From the NCBI GenBank assembly GCA_022496805.1, contig CM040087.1, forward strand, positions 9,064,001 through 9,128,000: a stretch of 64,000 nucleotides of DNA, read 5' to 3'. Position 1 is the stretch's first letter. Each line of letters begins with the position of its first letter. This document shows, one piece after another, positions 10,901 to 21,190 of this stretch. The DNA is from Pohlia nutans (taxonomy: Eukaryota; Streptophyta; Bryopsida; Bryales; Mniaceae). The position numbers and the translations under genes are program-made. The notes under the pieces were generated by a model, which was given only the letters and a program-made list of their open reading frames with translations, was not told where the DNA came from and did no database searches.

Positions 10901-13900
10901 AGAGAAATTGGGAACATTAGAGAACATGATGGGAACATCAGAGAACATGATGGGAACGGTAGGGAACATAAAGGGATCGCTAGGGAATGTGATGCAAAGC
11001 TTATGGGAACATCATGGGAACTATGGGGAATAATTTGAGAACATGATGAAAAATTGAATGAAATGTGGATGATTTCTTGACATGGTATGATAACGGATAC
11101 CAAGCAGGGTAGTGACATGGTATGTGGTTTGTAGGGAAACTAGTGAGACCCGTGCCGTTGAGCACATTACAACGTATAGTAATGAGCTTGGGTTGTCTCC
11201 TTGACGGATTCCAGGGCGGAACGGTCGAGTGAGACAAACCGAGCTGTATTGTATAATAGATGTGAGACTAGAATAGAAATGTACACAGGGAACCCACTAT
11301 GAGATCTTGGTTTGGTAGATATGAACTTTTTAATGTTCATTCCCTTACATGTTCAGAGAATGACTAAAATACACTGAAAAAGAGCCCTTTTAAATAATTT
11401 TTGACGTTAAAGGATTATGACAGTTAGTGTAAATAGCTTTGTCATTGAAAGTACGCAAACACAAAACAAGGGCGAGTTTACACAATGAAGCATATGCACA
11501 TGTAGGAACACCTAAAGAAAACCAACCATTGTCTGAAATGGTTTTGTGTTAAATCTCTATTAGTTCAACGCAATTTGTATCATAGATTTAACACAAAACT
11601 ATTTCAGACAATGGTTGGTTTTCTTGTAGTGAGAGTAAGGTAGGAGCACCTAAAACCAACGCTGTACCTAATTGCAACAAAATCTAAAGCGTGTAATCAT
11701 TTTGAAATGCAAATCTAAAGAGCCTTTATTGTATGTTGTCCAAAATGATAAGCTATCTATCACGGGGCACCTTGACACATTCACCAGGTAGAGAATGGTA
11801 TAAGAATGATTGGTGAACACTTGCTAAATTGAACAACCACTTGCAAAACTTGCTATGAACTACAGTTTGGTAATAATATTTACTTGGCAGTGAATCGGTC
11901 AAGGTTCCCTGTGTATGGTCTGCCTAGAATGACCATCGAACCTAGATTTCTGTCGCGATTAGGTACAATGTTGGTTTTAGGTGCTCCTAGTTTTTACACT
12001 TGGAACATGCTACGATCCTTTTTGGGGAACTTATTGTGATGGATGAATGTTGGCAGCTCTTGTTAGCCCTTGCAAGAGGAAGCCGGCCTGTGACCACAAC
12101 AGTGGATCGACATATCGCCTTGACAGATGCCCACCAACTGAACAAAGTGTGCACTGGCAAACTGGGCAATGAAGAGACTTTGGTCCGCATCTTCAGCACC
12201 CGGAGTTCCGCCCAGCTCACCGCCACCCTCAATTACTACCACCAACACTACGGTCATGACTTTGAAAAGGTCAGCCCTTCCTTTTTCTTGTTGTAAAATT
12301 TCTTTCTCTTAAATTTCAACATCCAAAATTGTCCCTGCCTGGGTGATGCCCTGATACGGGTACCCCTCCAAAAATAGTGTGATTTTTGGTAAGGAAAAAA
12401 ACATCCAAAATTTATAAAAATTAGAGGGTATCATGTTAGGCACCATGGTGGCAACTATATACGGTGTTAAAGACGAAATTTCTAGCACTCATAAAATGAG
12501 CTAACCCCTAAACGTTCCAGCGTCCAGAAACTGAATCCCGAACAGATTCAAAACCTTGCAACTTTCTCATACAACTTTGAAGGACTTTCATCCAAGTCAT
12601 CTCTAAGCCTATTAAATTCTCTACCAATTACAATAAGTCTCTCATGAAGGGGAGCTGTTGATAATATTGGAGAGGCCTCCAACTATAAGTATGTCAAATT
12701 TGTTGGGTAGATTTTAGACTTGCAATGGTCCTCTCATGTACATCTCATGTACATCTGAGCCATGCTAATATCTATTTTTGAGGCTAAGATCTACTTTTGT
12801 TCAAAGGGTTGGCACGTTTAGGGGTTAAACATAAGTCATATTATGTGAGACACGTAAAAGTGGTATCCATATCATGCCATTCCACGACTGCACTCATTCT
12901 TGAAATTATGTCGAGTTCTTTTCAAATTGTCCCCACAAAGCGCATTGAAATAGTTTACCCTCACTGATTGTAGTTTGGATTTTGTGCAGCCTTTGAGTAA
13001 GAAAGATGCTGGAGAGTTTCTACAAGCTCTACGCACTGTTGTGCAGTGCCTCCGGCGGCCTTCCAAATTCTATGCTGAGGTATTCTATTTCAAAATCAGA
13101 ACCCCATTTTCTGTTGTGGCAACCCAGCATTGGATATGGAGAGAATGAATGGTCATGTCTCACAGTCTTCTTCTGATTTAAAAAAAAATAAGGCCATATT
13201 TGTCATTTTGAGACGTTTCGCAGATTTTGAGACAAAATACTGGTTATTCAAAAATTCATTTTAAAATAGTAATTGAAGCGAAAAAAATAAAAAATGTTTA
13301 AATAGTGATTCTATAATGAAATTCTAAAAGTTGGTGTTGTTATCTGTTTATAAAAAATATTAATAAAGAGATAAAACGGTTTATATTTGAGTCAAGAATA
13401 AAAATGAGACTGAAAAGTCTCAATATAAGGAATATGACTTTTTTTGTTTTTTTAGCATTAGTGTCGTTGATTCAAGAGCATAATCATACAAAACCCATGA
13501 TCGAGGTTATGTTTGGTAATAATATGAAAGTATGTGCAAACTTGTTATGGAATTAGCAACATCCTTCGCCACTTTTGTGATCGGGTATGTTATTTCTCAT
13601 AGCAAGGCTTTTTATCTTCAGATCACCTAGTCCAACAAATAATTGACCATATTCAATCATCCCAAAATTTACGACACCAATTCAATTGAGAAATCAAGGC
13701 ATTTTGCTCTGATCTTTCAGGACTATTTATGTTTTGGGTCGTTTTGAAGCGTTTAGGATTGTTACCGAGCTTTTTTGGATTGTTAAATCGAGTAAAATTT
13801 GGCTCTGCAGTGATTTCTACACAAAACACAAAATGGCCGCATTATAATGAAATATGGCTACTCCCTCTGTCCGGAAATAACTGTCCTAGTTTTTGGTTAT

Positions 13901-15136
13901 TTTCCACTTAACAATTTTGTTTCCAATAAAAAGCTATCTCGGCACTCAAAAAACGTTCTATCTTTAATAGTAGTTTTTGTCACTCTCATTGTCTACCCCG
14001 ATTGAAGGGAATAGGGCACACGTTTGAAGTATAAAACATACGACAAACATATGACAAATATTGCAAAAAAAAACCCCAAAATTTAGTACAATTATTTCCA
14101 TACAGAGGGAGTATTATTATTTAAAAATTAGTGTAGTCCATAACCAATCTGTTTTGAAGCAAGAATCATAATCGCAACTGAGATGAGATTCTATCCATAC
14201 GGTTAGATTTGCGATTGCTATCACCAATGTTTTAATTCCTATAAAATTTGAAGCTTAACCCCTAAAGGACCAAGAAGCCCAAATTGGACCTCATGTTTAT
14301 TTTAGCATTTTTGAGTAGATTCTATGCGGAGTTCCTTTTGCTCAATTTTATTCATGTTTTGATCAATGCATGCAACGTTTTTCACTGTTATGAAATTTGA
14401 TCCCATTTAATTATAATTCCTAGAATACGATCAATTGAATTTATCATTCCAAAACCATGAATCCTTGGTCCTTTCGGGATTAACCCTAAACGTTTGAACG
14501 TGCCGTGGCGACCAATAGAATACTGTGTATTTTGATTGTATTTGGAATGAATCCACACCTTTAATGGGTTTGAGTTCAAAAAAGAAGTTGAAATTTAGAT
14601 CAATGCGGTTCTAGTGAGCTATTTTCTTGTTGGTAGCAAATCTCATTTATAAGACAATGTATATACTATCCCCATGGGATGTTTAAGTGTTAAAATTCAA
14701 ATATATTTTGTAATCTGATTACGAAAAAGATATTGACAAATTTGTGGATGTGGTGTAGGAGCTCTCGGCGGCATTATCAGGAGCTGCTGCAGGAGACGAA
14801 GAGACATTGACAGGGATAATCACAACGCGAGCAGAGGTGGACATGCAATGCATCAAGCTGGAGTTTCTGAACGAGTGCAAGAGATCCCTGGAAGAAGCCA
14901 TCACCGCCAAAACCACCGGCAACTTCCGCCACTTCCTGCTCACGGTCATCAATCAAGGACTGGACAAGCTCACGGTCACCAATCCACCGCGCCCTTCCAG
15001 CGCCGGCTCCAATGCTTCCAGTTACTACATGAGCACCCAAACCTCAAATGGCTCCAGACAAGCCTCAGACAGCTCCCAGAACGGCTCCGGAACTTCCTAC
15101 TTTAGCGGCGGATCCAACAGCCAGAGTTCCTTTTGA
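7997..15136 (+). CDS. Annexin, six exons, 404 aa
   Basis: Annexins are Ca2+-dependent phospholipid-binding proteins of cytosol and membranes built from four repeats. Exons are 7997-8069, 9036-9415, 10706-10786, 12057-12269, 12990-13079 and 14759-15136. All junctions are GT-AG and the total of 1215 nt keeps one frame. Repeat 1 is largely exon 2 (GLSCNEKKVIEILARR; LLLWMMEPAERDA), repeat 3 exons 4-5 (GNEETLVRIFSTRSSAQ), repeat 4 exon 6 (DEETLTGIITTRAEVD). Oddities: exon 3 adds 27 basic/Ser-rich residues not expected in plant annexins; the protein ends in about 50 Ser/Asn/Gly-rich residues; length is 404 rather than about 315 aa. The GxGT-type Ca2+ loops are degenerate (GLSC, AAGD), so binding may be weak or Ca2+-independent. 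MITEs fill introns 2, 3, 4 and 5. Family assignment is firm; inclusion of exon 3 is supported by splice sites and phase only. Confidence 0.9.
8100..8640 (+). repeat. Degenerate internal repeats in annexin intron 1
   Basis: Phrases such as TTCTTACAATCAG, CAACACAACCTTAG and AAAATGCTTGCTGCATC recur in diverged form about every 100-250 bp. This suggests an old tandem array. It is intronic and non-coding. Confidence 0.4.
8700..8990 (+). repeat. Dispersed repeat in annexin intron 1
   Basis: This matches 27180-27470 on the same strand over nearly 290 bp, including GAGTTAACTGAAAAGAAG, GGTTGAATAGTGTC and TGGCTTGCTTTAGATTGTCT. No terminal repeats were identified, and the class is unknown. Confidence 0.75.
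9406..10410 (+). repeat. Duplicated segment spanning the exon 2 splice donor (annexin intron 2)
   Basis: AATCTAAGGTCCG occurs at the true exon 2 donor (about 9408) and again near 9979. It is followed each time by related sequence: GTCCATTT, then CATTCTTGAGCTGCCTTG, then ACATGTATGGTGCTCAGTGA. The 9.41-9.98 kb unit has a diverged copy at about 9.98-10.41 kb. The first copy also contains a 43-bp tandem pair at 9752-9834 and the MITE at 9449-9638. Confidence 0.65.
9449..9638. mobile_element. Foldback MITE in annexin intron 2
   Basis: Inverted ends start TAGAAAATC and finish GATTTTCTA, with an extended palindrome (TGATTTGGTCACGTTGATCA against TGATCAACGCGACCGAATCA). TA at each edge suggests Tc1/mariner-type insertion. 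It is absent from the paralogous segment at about 9.99 kb. Confidence 0.65.
10850..11120 (+). repeat. GGAACAT-rich degenerate minisatellite, copy 2
   Basis: Multiple GGGAACAT/GAGAACATGATGGGAAC words resemble 6420-6690, including the shared flank GATGAAAAATTGAATGAAA. It lies in annexin intron 3. Confidence 0.65.
11517..11623. repeat. Long-stem hairpin in annexin intron 3
   Basis: The arms GAAAACCAACCATTGTCTGA and TCAGACAATGGTTGGTTTTC extend to about 40 bp each with few mismatches, around a loop of roughly 25-30 nt. The right edge reads TTCTTGTAGTG, the inverse of the CACTACAAGAAA end common in CACTA-type MITEs. It could be a miniature element or a small-RNA precursor. Confidence 0.65.
11641..11989. 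mobile_element. TA-flanked MITE in annexin intron 3
   Basis: The ends TAGGAGCACCTAAAACCAAC and its inverted partner GTTGGTTTTAGGTGCTCCTA form a 20-bp perfect repeat. The end sequence resembles that of the 19.7-kb family (GGCACCTAAAACCGA), so the two are probably related. There is no coding sequence. Confidence 0.75.
12341..12883. mobile_element. MITE with GGNATGGCCTGATATGGGTACC-type ends, interrupted
   Basis: The left end near GCCCTGATACGGGTACC and right end GGTATCCATATCATGCCATTCC are inverted. The interior (CTAGCACTCATAAAATGAG, GTGAGACACGTAAAAGTGG) matches the copies at 37921-38133 and 26012-26230. It is split by the piggyBac-type MITE at 12505-12824 and lies in annexin intron 4. Confidence 0.65.
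12505..12824. mobile_element. piggyBac-type MITE nested in another MITE
   Basis: The ends are CCCCTAAACGTTCCAGC and an inverted GTTGGCACGTTTAGGGG. The right flank is TTAA (12825-12828); the left flank is CTAA, one substitution away. It interrupts the 12341-12883 MITE exactly, so it is the younger insertion. Confidence 0.75.
13193..13438. mobile_element. MITE with ATTGAGAC-type ends in annexin intron 5
   Basis: CATATTTGTCATTTTGAGAC and an inverted GTCTCAATATAAGGAATATG bound an AT-rich core. It matches 24133-24366 in inverted orientation. The superfamily is uncertain; TA-rich edges suggest Tc1/mariner. Confidence 0.55.
13859..14113. mobile_element. Stowaway-type MITE in annexin intron 5
   Basis: CTCCCTCTGTCCGGAAATAA and the inverted end TATTTCCATACAGAGGGAG are flanked by TA. 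This is the classic Stowaway terminus of plant Tc1/mariner MITEs. Confidence 0.85.
14259..14479. mobile_element. piggyBac-type MITE, uninterrupted relative of the one split at 31.4 kb
   Basis: Left TTAA is at 14255-14258 with end CCCCTAAAGGACCAAG. The right end CTTGGTCCTTTCGGGA is followed by TTAA (14480-14483). Its interior aligns across the whole MITE that hosts the piggyBac insertion at 31640, so it serves as an empty-site reference. It lies in annexin intron 5. Confidence 0.8.
14484..14689. mobile_element. Second piggyBac-type MITE sharing the TTAA
   Basis: The end CCCTAAACGTTTGAACG directly follows the TTAA at 14480-14483. The right end ATGTTTAAGTG runs into TTAA at 14690-14693. Two elements therefore abut at one TTAA, suggesting insertion at the duplicated target of an earlier element. 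Confidence 0.65.
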
Positions 15137-15826
15137 TTCAAGCAAACCCGCCGCTTGTCCGAAATCTCTGGAATGGCTCGGTGTAGTTGTCGCTGCAACT
15201 GTACATAATTAGGTCATTTGATTTTGTCATTAGGTCATTTGATTTTGTCAGTCAGCTTCTTTTTTCCTCCAATTCAGTTTGCAGTTCCGGTGGGAGAGTT
15301 GAATAGAGAGTGGTGTCGCCATAAGCCAGTTGAAGAGAGTGTAGCATACGTATACGTGGTTTTAGGTCTTTTGTACAACGATGTAGGGTTTAGGGTTTAG
15401 GGTTTAGTTCATTTGCCAATTTTGTGACTGGAATGTAATATATTTCATTAAAGCAATGTTGTATCACAATTCTTGCGGAGCTTCCTCAACTCCCTTGGAA
15501 ATGAAAATCCAGATTCGTTCTTTTTTGGTGCACAATCTCAATGAAACTGGCACCCATGACTTCTTTATGAGTCGTGGGAGTGGTTAGTAGATTAATTATA
15601 GGACATAATCGTGTGGTTCCGATTTGTACTTTTTTTTATTTTTATGACAAGGTTAACAAAGAGCAGAAGAGTTGGCAGTGATTAGTGTTGATGACAAGTA
15701 GTGCCATCATCAAGCTGCAAAGTTTCGTCAAATGGCATGCATGGTTGTCTTGTGGGAGTGAAGTGTGAATCATTGGGTGTTGGGACTTGGGAAAAGTTGT
15801 TGCATGGTACATGGCATATGCAGTGT
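15137..15826 (+). other. Annexin 3' flank with short interstitial telomere-like tract
   Basis: Just over three AGGGTTT units (15384-15406) lie about 250 bp past the stop codon. They match the plant telomere repeat and the telo-box motif. The stretch probably includes the 3' UTR and polyadenylation region; no fixed signal was identified and no other gene is visible. Confidence 0.5.
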
Positions 15827-15829
15827 TAG

Positions 15830-16226
15830 AGCATCCTCAGTCTTCTCCCTCTAGAGTTCCCGGCAATGAGCATTTGCAGGGAGCCCTGCAAAGGAGCGGG
15901 TGCCTGAGGAGGGAGGAGGGTCCAATCCAACGCCCGTCAATTGCCCCGGCAAGGAAGTTATGCAAGGATGCAGGCAGCCAGGTGGCGCAGAGACTCCACT
16001 GTGGCAGGATCTTGTTGGCTTGGAGACTGTCACGGATTCTGTCAGGGCTCTTAGCGGGAGGACTTTCTCTCACGGCAAACGGGGAAAATTTGCCCAGAGC
16101 GGGAGCTCTTATAGCGAGGGCCGCACAGTAACGGGAGGAATATTGAGGGCGTTGGCCCGCGCTATGGGATCCCGTGCCCGCCACTCACCGTTGCAGTGAG
16201 CAAAGTGCGCAGGACTGAGGATGCTC
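15830..16226. mobile_element. GC-rich PIF/Harbinger-type MITE
   Basis: The ends GAGCATCCTCAGTC and GACTGAGGATGCTC are perfect inverted repeats flanked by TTA on both sides. The interior is unusually GC-rich for the region. Reading frames on both strands are by-products of the composition. Confidence 0.8.
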
Positions 16227-16229
16227 TTA

Positions 16230-16975
16230 GCAAGTTGTATTTGTTGCTATTAGAAAGGTGAAGTACCATTCATACACAAAAGGTGAAGGGGGCTTTACCA
16301 AGACAAAAGGGAAGTGGCAAGCAGGACACGATGAATGTTCTATTGATAATTTTTTTGTACAAATCACACTTTATTTTATTTCACCTACTACAAATTTTCT
16401 TAACCACCAAAAAAATTCCTAGTGTAACATGGATCTCAATAGCTCAACATCTAGGTCCTCATAATTTACTAGCACTGTCACCAACAAGAGTTTGTTTTTA
16501 TTTATTTATTTGGGCAATATATTGACTTATTTGGGAAATTGTTGCAGCATTGCTCCAAAACTGGGTAACTAAATATTGTAGACATGCTACTGATTGTGCA
16601 GCATCACTTACCGTGCATGTCACTATACTCCACAATGCCATTTATCGTGCACTTTTAATCTTGGCTGTCAAATTATCTTACATGCAATTTGAATCTTTTG
16701 ATGTTTCTCAAACTCAATCATGACCGCGCCGATGGCCTAAAACGTCACTGTCAACTCGCACTCATCATCGAGTCTCTTTCATTCCATGATTGCAGTTTGA
16801 TTGATGGATAACTCTAGGTCTCTACCAAATGTATTCATGATCCTAGTAGTATATTTTTCTGATATGGCAATTGACAAGCATATATAGCAGTCATGGATGT
16901 TGACTATTATATCATCATTAGGAATGTGTTTATTGGGTTCAGTTCTTACATCTCAACTCAGCTTTAATCTTTTCT
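16230..16975. other. Intergenic, nothing recognised
   Basis: AT-rich DNA without terminal repeats, matches to other parts of the window, or protein motifs that I can support. Confidence 0.4.
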
Positions 16976-16979
16976 CATT

Positions 16980-17925
16980 TGAGACATCTGTATTTTAATT
17001 CCACCATATTTGTTGCCTAGTGATCATGGAAAACTTGTGCTCGAACTCTTTTATGATGTGTGAATCAAACTCCTCAAAACATTTTGCAACTAATCTAGAG
17101 TGTGGATCCTCTTCTTTTGTGCACAATGCGAGGACAAAAGATGGAAGATGTGATATTGAAGAACAAATCGAAAAATAAATCCAAGTCTTGTTGGAACCAC
17201 ACAATGGAAATGGATGGTGATATGCATGCAAAAGTGAGCAATGTGGAGATTTTTAAGGCTCTCCAAATGCATCCCACATGAGGTACTTTCTTCCCTATCT
17301 TTAGTGAAGGTGGTGTCGGTGAATTGGTAATTGGAAAAAAAATTATAAAGCACATATTGAGTTCAATGATCCAAAGATGCGTGAGTATTTGGAGAATAAC
17401 CCATGCAGTTCTGTATTGAAGGTGTTTAAGAAGGGGACTTTCTTGCAACATTTGCAATCACAATGGCTTCAAGGAATGCTACAATTCCATGCAGAGAGAA
17501 TGAAACACACCAAGCGTGGTGTCTCCCAATTGTTCTGGTACCATTGTGATGTGTATTGTGGAACATTGTTATTAGTCAGACGGTAGATTTGCATTTGTGA
17601 TGGTTAAAGAGAAACAAGATTTGCGTTGTCTCATTGATCGCTAAATGTCCATGTCCAACAAAGGCTGTGAACCATTTTCAAATCGAACGGTTGAAATGAT
17701 CATATGTAGGATTGCACTTGGGATGGATTGGCTAAACCGACATGACATTGTTCATAGGGATCTTAAAGCATCCAATGTGTTGTGAAGCACAAATAAAGGA
17801 TGTTGGGATCTCTACGCAGCTGACTTTGAATGTTCAATTGGAGTCATTAGAACAAGATTCTTTAGAGCACGTGAAACACTACAAGCTTGCAAAGAGAAGA
17901 ATGTAAGTCAAAGGCCATAATTATT
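16980..17925 (+). pseudogene. Decayed protein kinase gene fragment
   Basis: Translated in shifting frames, the 3' part shows a kinase catalytic loop (GMDWLNRHDIVHRDLKASNV at about 17720-17780), then ADFECSIGV in place of the DFG region. An activation-loop/APE-like stretch (RFFRARETLQACKEK, about 17855-17900) follows. Stops and frameshifts interrupt it, for example right after the HRDLKASN segment. Upstream pieces (HCDVYCGTLL, FAFVMVKEKQDL) look like the N-lobe and hinge. HRDLKASN indicates a Ser/Thr- or dual-specificity kinase. It is a dead copy with no start or complete frame; the source gene is not in the window. Confidence 0.75.
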
Positions 17926-18364
17926 CACAAAAGAGATGGATTTTCTGTTACAAACATCTCGTGTGAAGACGATGAATTGTGTAGAACTTTTTTTATAAAA
18001 AATCACTCATTATAAATCTTGTATAAACGAATAATTTTCTGAAAAGCAGATGCTTACCGAAATGCACAGACGGGCTTTAGACATAATTATGCACATGTGA
18101 TGAAAATAGAGAAACAATTCCTATCAGAAGGTCTCACACGCTAAGGAACCTTGAACAACGCTACATCAGGTTGCAAGCTTGATGAACTGATTCCGACATA
18201 GCAACAATATAATTGTATAGTGAGAAATTGAGGTCAACATAGTTTTAATATTGAACACATAATTGGTTTCTCTTGCTTGATACCTCGAGCTTGATACATT
18301 AAGGTGGATGTTCTTTTATCTCTGGTCACTAAAGTGTCTATTCTCGAAAGAGGTGAGTAGTCTT
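17926..18364. other. Intergenic, nothing recognised
   Basis: AT-rich sequence following the kinase relic. It may include further decayed kinase sequence, but none can be supported. Confidence 0.35.
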
Positions 18365-18480
18365 GTACCAATGGACCTTTGTCCGGTGGGCATTGGCTCA
18401 TTGTCAAGACGAACAGACACTTTATTCACGCCGGCCTCGAAAGAGGACCGGTGTTCATATCTATATCTATCTGGATGTTC
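18365..18480 (-). repeat. Copy of the AGATAGAAACTCC dispersed repeat
   Basis: TTGTCCGGTGGGCATTGGCT, GACACTTTATTCACGCCGGC and TATCTATCTGG match the reverse complement of 985-1104. Confidence 0.65.
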
Positions 18481-18768
18481 ATATTTCCGTCCAAATTTCA
18501 GGTTTGCATGGTTAGGTCTGTGAAAGAAAAAGTTTATTATTTTTGGATGCTCCGCAAAGCTCGCGCAAAGGCATCCCAAAAAAAACACATTTTTTGAATA
18601 TGTCTACAATTTTCTATGAATTTCTAAGTCTAGAAGCGTAGACTGGACATTACTCGTGCATAGGGTTCGTGCTTTATCCACAGGTTGGATTCTCAAAATG
18701 AGTCAATAAAAGAACAATTTTTAAAGTGCTTCTTGGGTGCTTTTTCAAACTTGGTCGGGCGGTTTTAA

Positions 18769-19346
18769 CCTCTAAATGTCCCAGCGTCCAGAAACTGGAT
18801 CACGAACGGATTCAAAGCCTTCTCACGTTCTCATCAATGTTTGGATGAAACTCATCCAATTTTTGGGAGATTCTTCACCAAGTTGTTGTTCTATCTAATG
18901 GCTGGATTTAGTCATACTAGAGTACATATTTTTCTAAAATTACAAATGTAGAAGTATGTCAAGTCGTTGACCAAGCCAAAATTGCATTGACTCAAGTTCA
19001 AAGTGGAATCGTGAAAAATGAGGTCATAAATTTAAGAAACAAAAAAAATTCAAAGTATCACCACATTTAAGAATATCTCATTTCAAACTCATTCCAAAAA
19101 AATTTACTCAAAAAATATTGAAATTAAGTTTGTAATCGAATTTAGAAGGAATTTTAATTTTAACTTTCAAATTTTATAATTAAATATTGGTGATTGTATT
19201 AGTGAATCAAACTGTACGGATGGAATCTAAAATTCAAAATCTAGAACTTTCATTTGTATATCAATTCCAAAATATTCTTCTAAATAGAAATTTATAATGC
19301 TTTTTCTCAAATTATCAATTCCAGGGACACCCTGGTACGTTTAGGG
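18769..19346. mobile_element. piggyBac-type MITE, longer variant
   Basis: TTAA lies at 18765-18768 and 19347-19350. The ends are CCTCTAAATGTCCCAGCG and an inverted GGTACGTTTAGGG. The first 60 bp resemble the 12505-12824 copy (CCAGCGTCCAGAAACTG). The interior is AT-rich. Confidence 0.75.
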
Positions 19347-19703
19347 TTAAGGACCCAACCCTGAAATGTAAGGGATCGACATTGGGACCAGCACGGAATT
19401 CAGCACACCTACCTTATTGGAATAATTATGATTGCGTAACTTTCAATGTAATCGTTTCTTTGTAGAAAGAAACATCATCATTTCCATTTCCACAATGCCC
19501 TTTGCATCATTTGATATCAATATCTTCTTCAATATAGCAACGTCGAGTACGTCCTGCCTTCCAGGCATATATTGTAGTCACTAATGCTGCACACCCTGTC
19601 TAGATTGAATTTTTTTTTTTGTTCAAATTCAGTCACTGATGAATAATATTATTTGTGCCTGTGGTTGATTGCTGCCTGAAGTGTACATTAAGGCAGAATG
19701 GGA

Positions 19704-20001
19704 TAAGGTCGAGGCACCTAAAACCGACCAGGTACCCAAAACCGATCTGGCCTAATTTCTAGATTTTGAAAGAAAAGATGTACCTCATTTGTACATTAGA
19801 GCATATTATCGGTTTTGGGTCCTGAAGTACTTTTCACTTTGAAAAATTGTACAAATTTCAATATTGGGAAATAATTCATGGAAAAACTTGCATTCTCTGC
19901 GAAAACTAACTTCCAACCCAGGAAAAATATCACCCTATTAATGGTTGGTCCAGAAATAGTGTAGGTAGCTTAAGTTATCGGTTTTAGGTGCCTCGACCTT
20001 A
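19704..20001. mobile_element. Tc1/mariner-type MITE, AGGTCGAGGCACC family
   Basis: TA-flanked with near-perfect ends AGGTCGAGGCACCTAAAACC and its complement. Related copies lie at 28094-28379 (inverted relative order) and 46834-47144. The copies share an internal GTACCTC-TTGTACAT motif and a CTATTAAT-GG-GGTCCAG segment in part. Confidence 0.85.
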
Positions 20002-20044
20002 GAAACGCTCCAGCAGACAAGAGACACATACAACTCAAGGATCA

Positions 20045-20263
20045 AGGATTCATGGTTTCAAAATGACAAATTCAATCAATCATATTGTGGAAAATATAAT
20101 TCAAATGAGATCAAATTTTATATCACAAGAAGCAGTGAAGAACATTGTATGTGTTGGTCAACTAAAAAATAAATTCGAACAAGAAAAAGTCCAAATAGGA
20201 TGGTCTACTCAAAAGTGCTAAAAAAAAATGAGATCCAATTTGGGCTTCTTGGTCCTTTTGGGG
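20045..20263 (-). mobile_element. piggyBac-type MITE, one end lost
   Basis: The right end CTTGGTCCTTTTGGGG is followed by TTAA (20264-20267). The interior (CAAGGATTCATGGTTTC, ATGAGATCCAATTTGGGC) is the reverse complement of the 14259-14479 copy. The other terminus lacks CCC and TTAA. Confidence 0.6.
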
Positions 20264-20338
20264 TTAATTGGGTAAACTCAGAATACATGAGAGCCAAGGG
20301 TTTTATTTTATTTTATTAATGTCTTACCTCTGCATTGG

Positions 20339-20661
20339 AACATAACATTCAGTAACCTTCCAAGAGGCTGCGTTTTAGTTTCATCCACCTTTATATATGA
20401 AATGATTAATGATTTGTAATTCAATGAACAATTGAATCAAATGAACAATTACAAAACATTGTTGAATTGTGATTGTGTGAGTGCTTTTCAATTAATGTTC
20501 ACCATGGTTGATTGCTCTTGCTTAATGCCACCTGCCCCCATAGCTACTGATGTGATGTGGAACATCCCACATCTCATTAGGAGATGAAAATGATGTAGGA
20601 TATTCCACATCATTCTGTTGAGAGGGAAGGCATCAGTCATAGAGGCTACTGAATGTTATGT
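20339..20661. mobile_element. MITE with CATAACATTCAGTA ends
   Basis: CATAACATTCAGTAACCTTC and the inverted AGGCTACTGAATGTTATG bound this copy. A shorter copy with the same ends lies at 48184-48345, and an apparent solo end at about 22830-22865. Superfamily not assigned. Confidence 0.6.
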
Positions 20662-20768
20662 GAAAACAACTCTTTGATTTTTATAAGTTTCTTTTTTAAA
20701 CTTGCGTAGTTATTGGTATTGAAATGAGGTCATCTTCACTCTCGAGGCCTCAAAACCAACAGTCTGTA

Positions 20769-21187
20769 AGAGCATGCCCAGCAGCAGGTGATTCGGAGGG
20801 ACCAACACCAAGATTTGGCGTAGTCATCTCCACTTGCTTCGAAGTTTGGCCCAACAACTACCCACTAACGCTAAAATATAGTTTTGGGACCCAAAGTTTG
20901 GGGTTTCCTCTCCATCCAAAGAAGCTTTGGCGCAAGCAAATTTCTCACACCAAGCAAGCAAAGATGCTCAATCAACAATTAAATAACGAGCTTGAAGACT
21001 ATTCACGGGCCCGTACTTCAATGTCATCAAGTTATTTTCATAAAATCTTCGTTTTATAAGTTGCCTTGGTGTTCGCTCCAGGAATGTTGTTGGGGTACTT
21101 CTTGTATTACATTCCTCCATAATAAAAATGGCCTTCAAATTGATGCTTGGCGGACTTTTTTTCTCTGGAACTGCTGGACATGCTCTA
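20769..21187 (+). mobile_element. PIF/Harbinger-type MITE, first half of an inverted dimer
   Basis: The ends GAGCATGCCCAGCAGC and GCTGGACATGCTC are flanked by TAA. The 3' portion is the reverse complement of the beginning of the next element. The two share the central TAA (about 21188-21190). Confidence 0.75.
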
Positions 21188-21190
21188 AGA

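Noticed and set aside
15787..16199. Four overlapping frames of 60-115 codons on both strands
   Set aside because: They coincide with the GC-rich Harbinger-type MITE and match no family.
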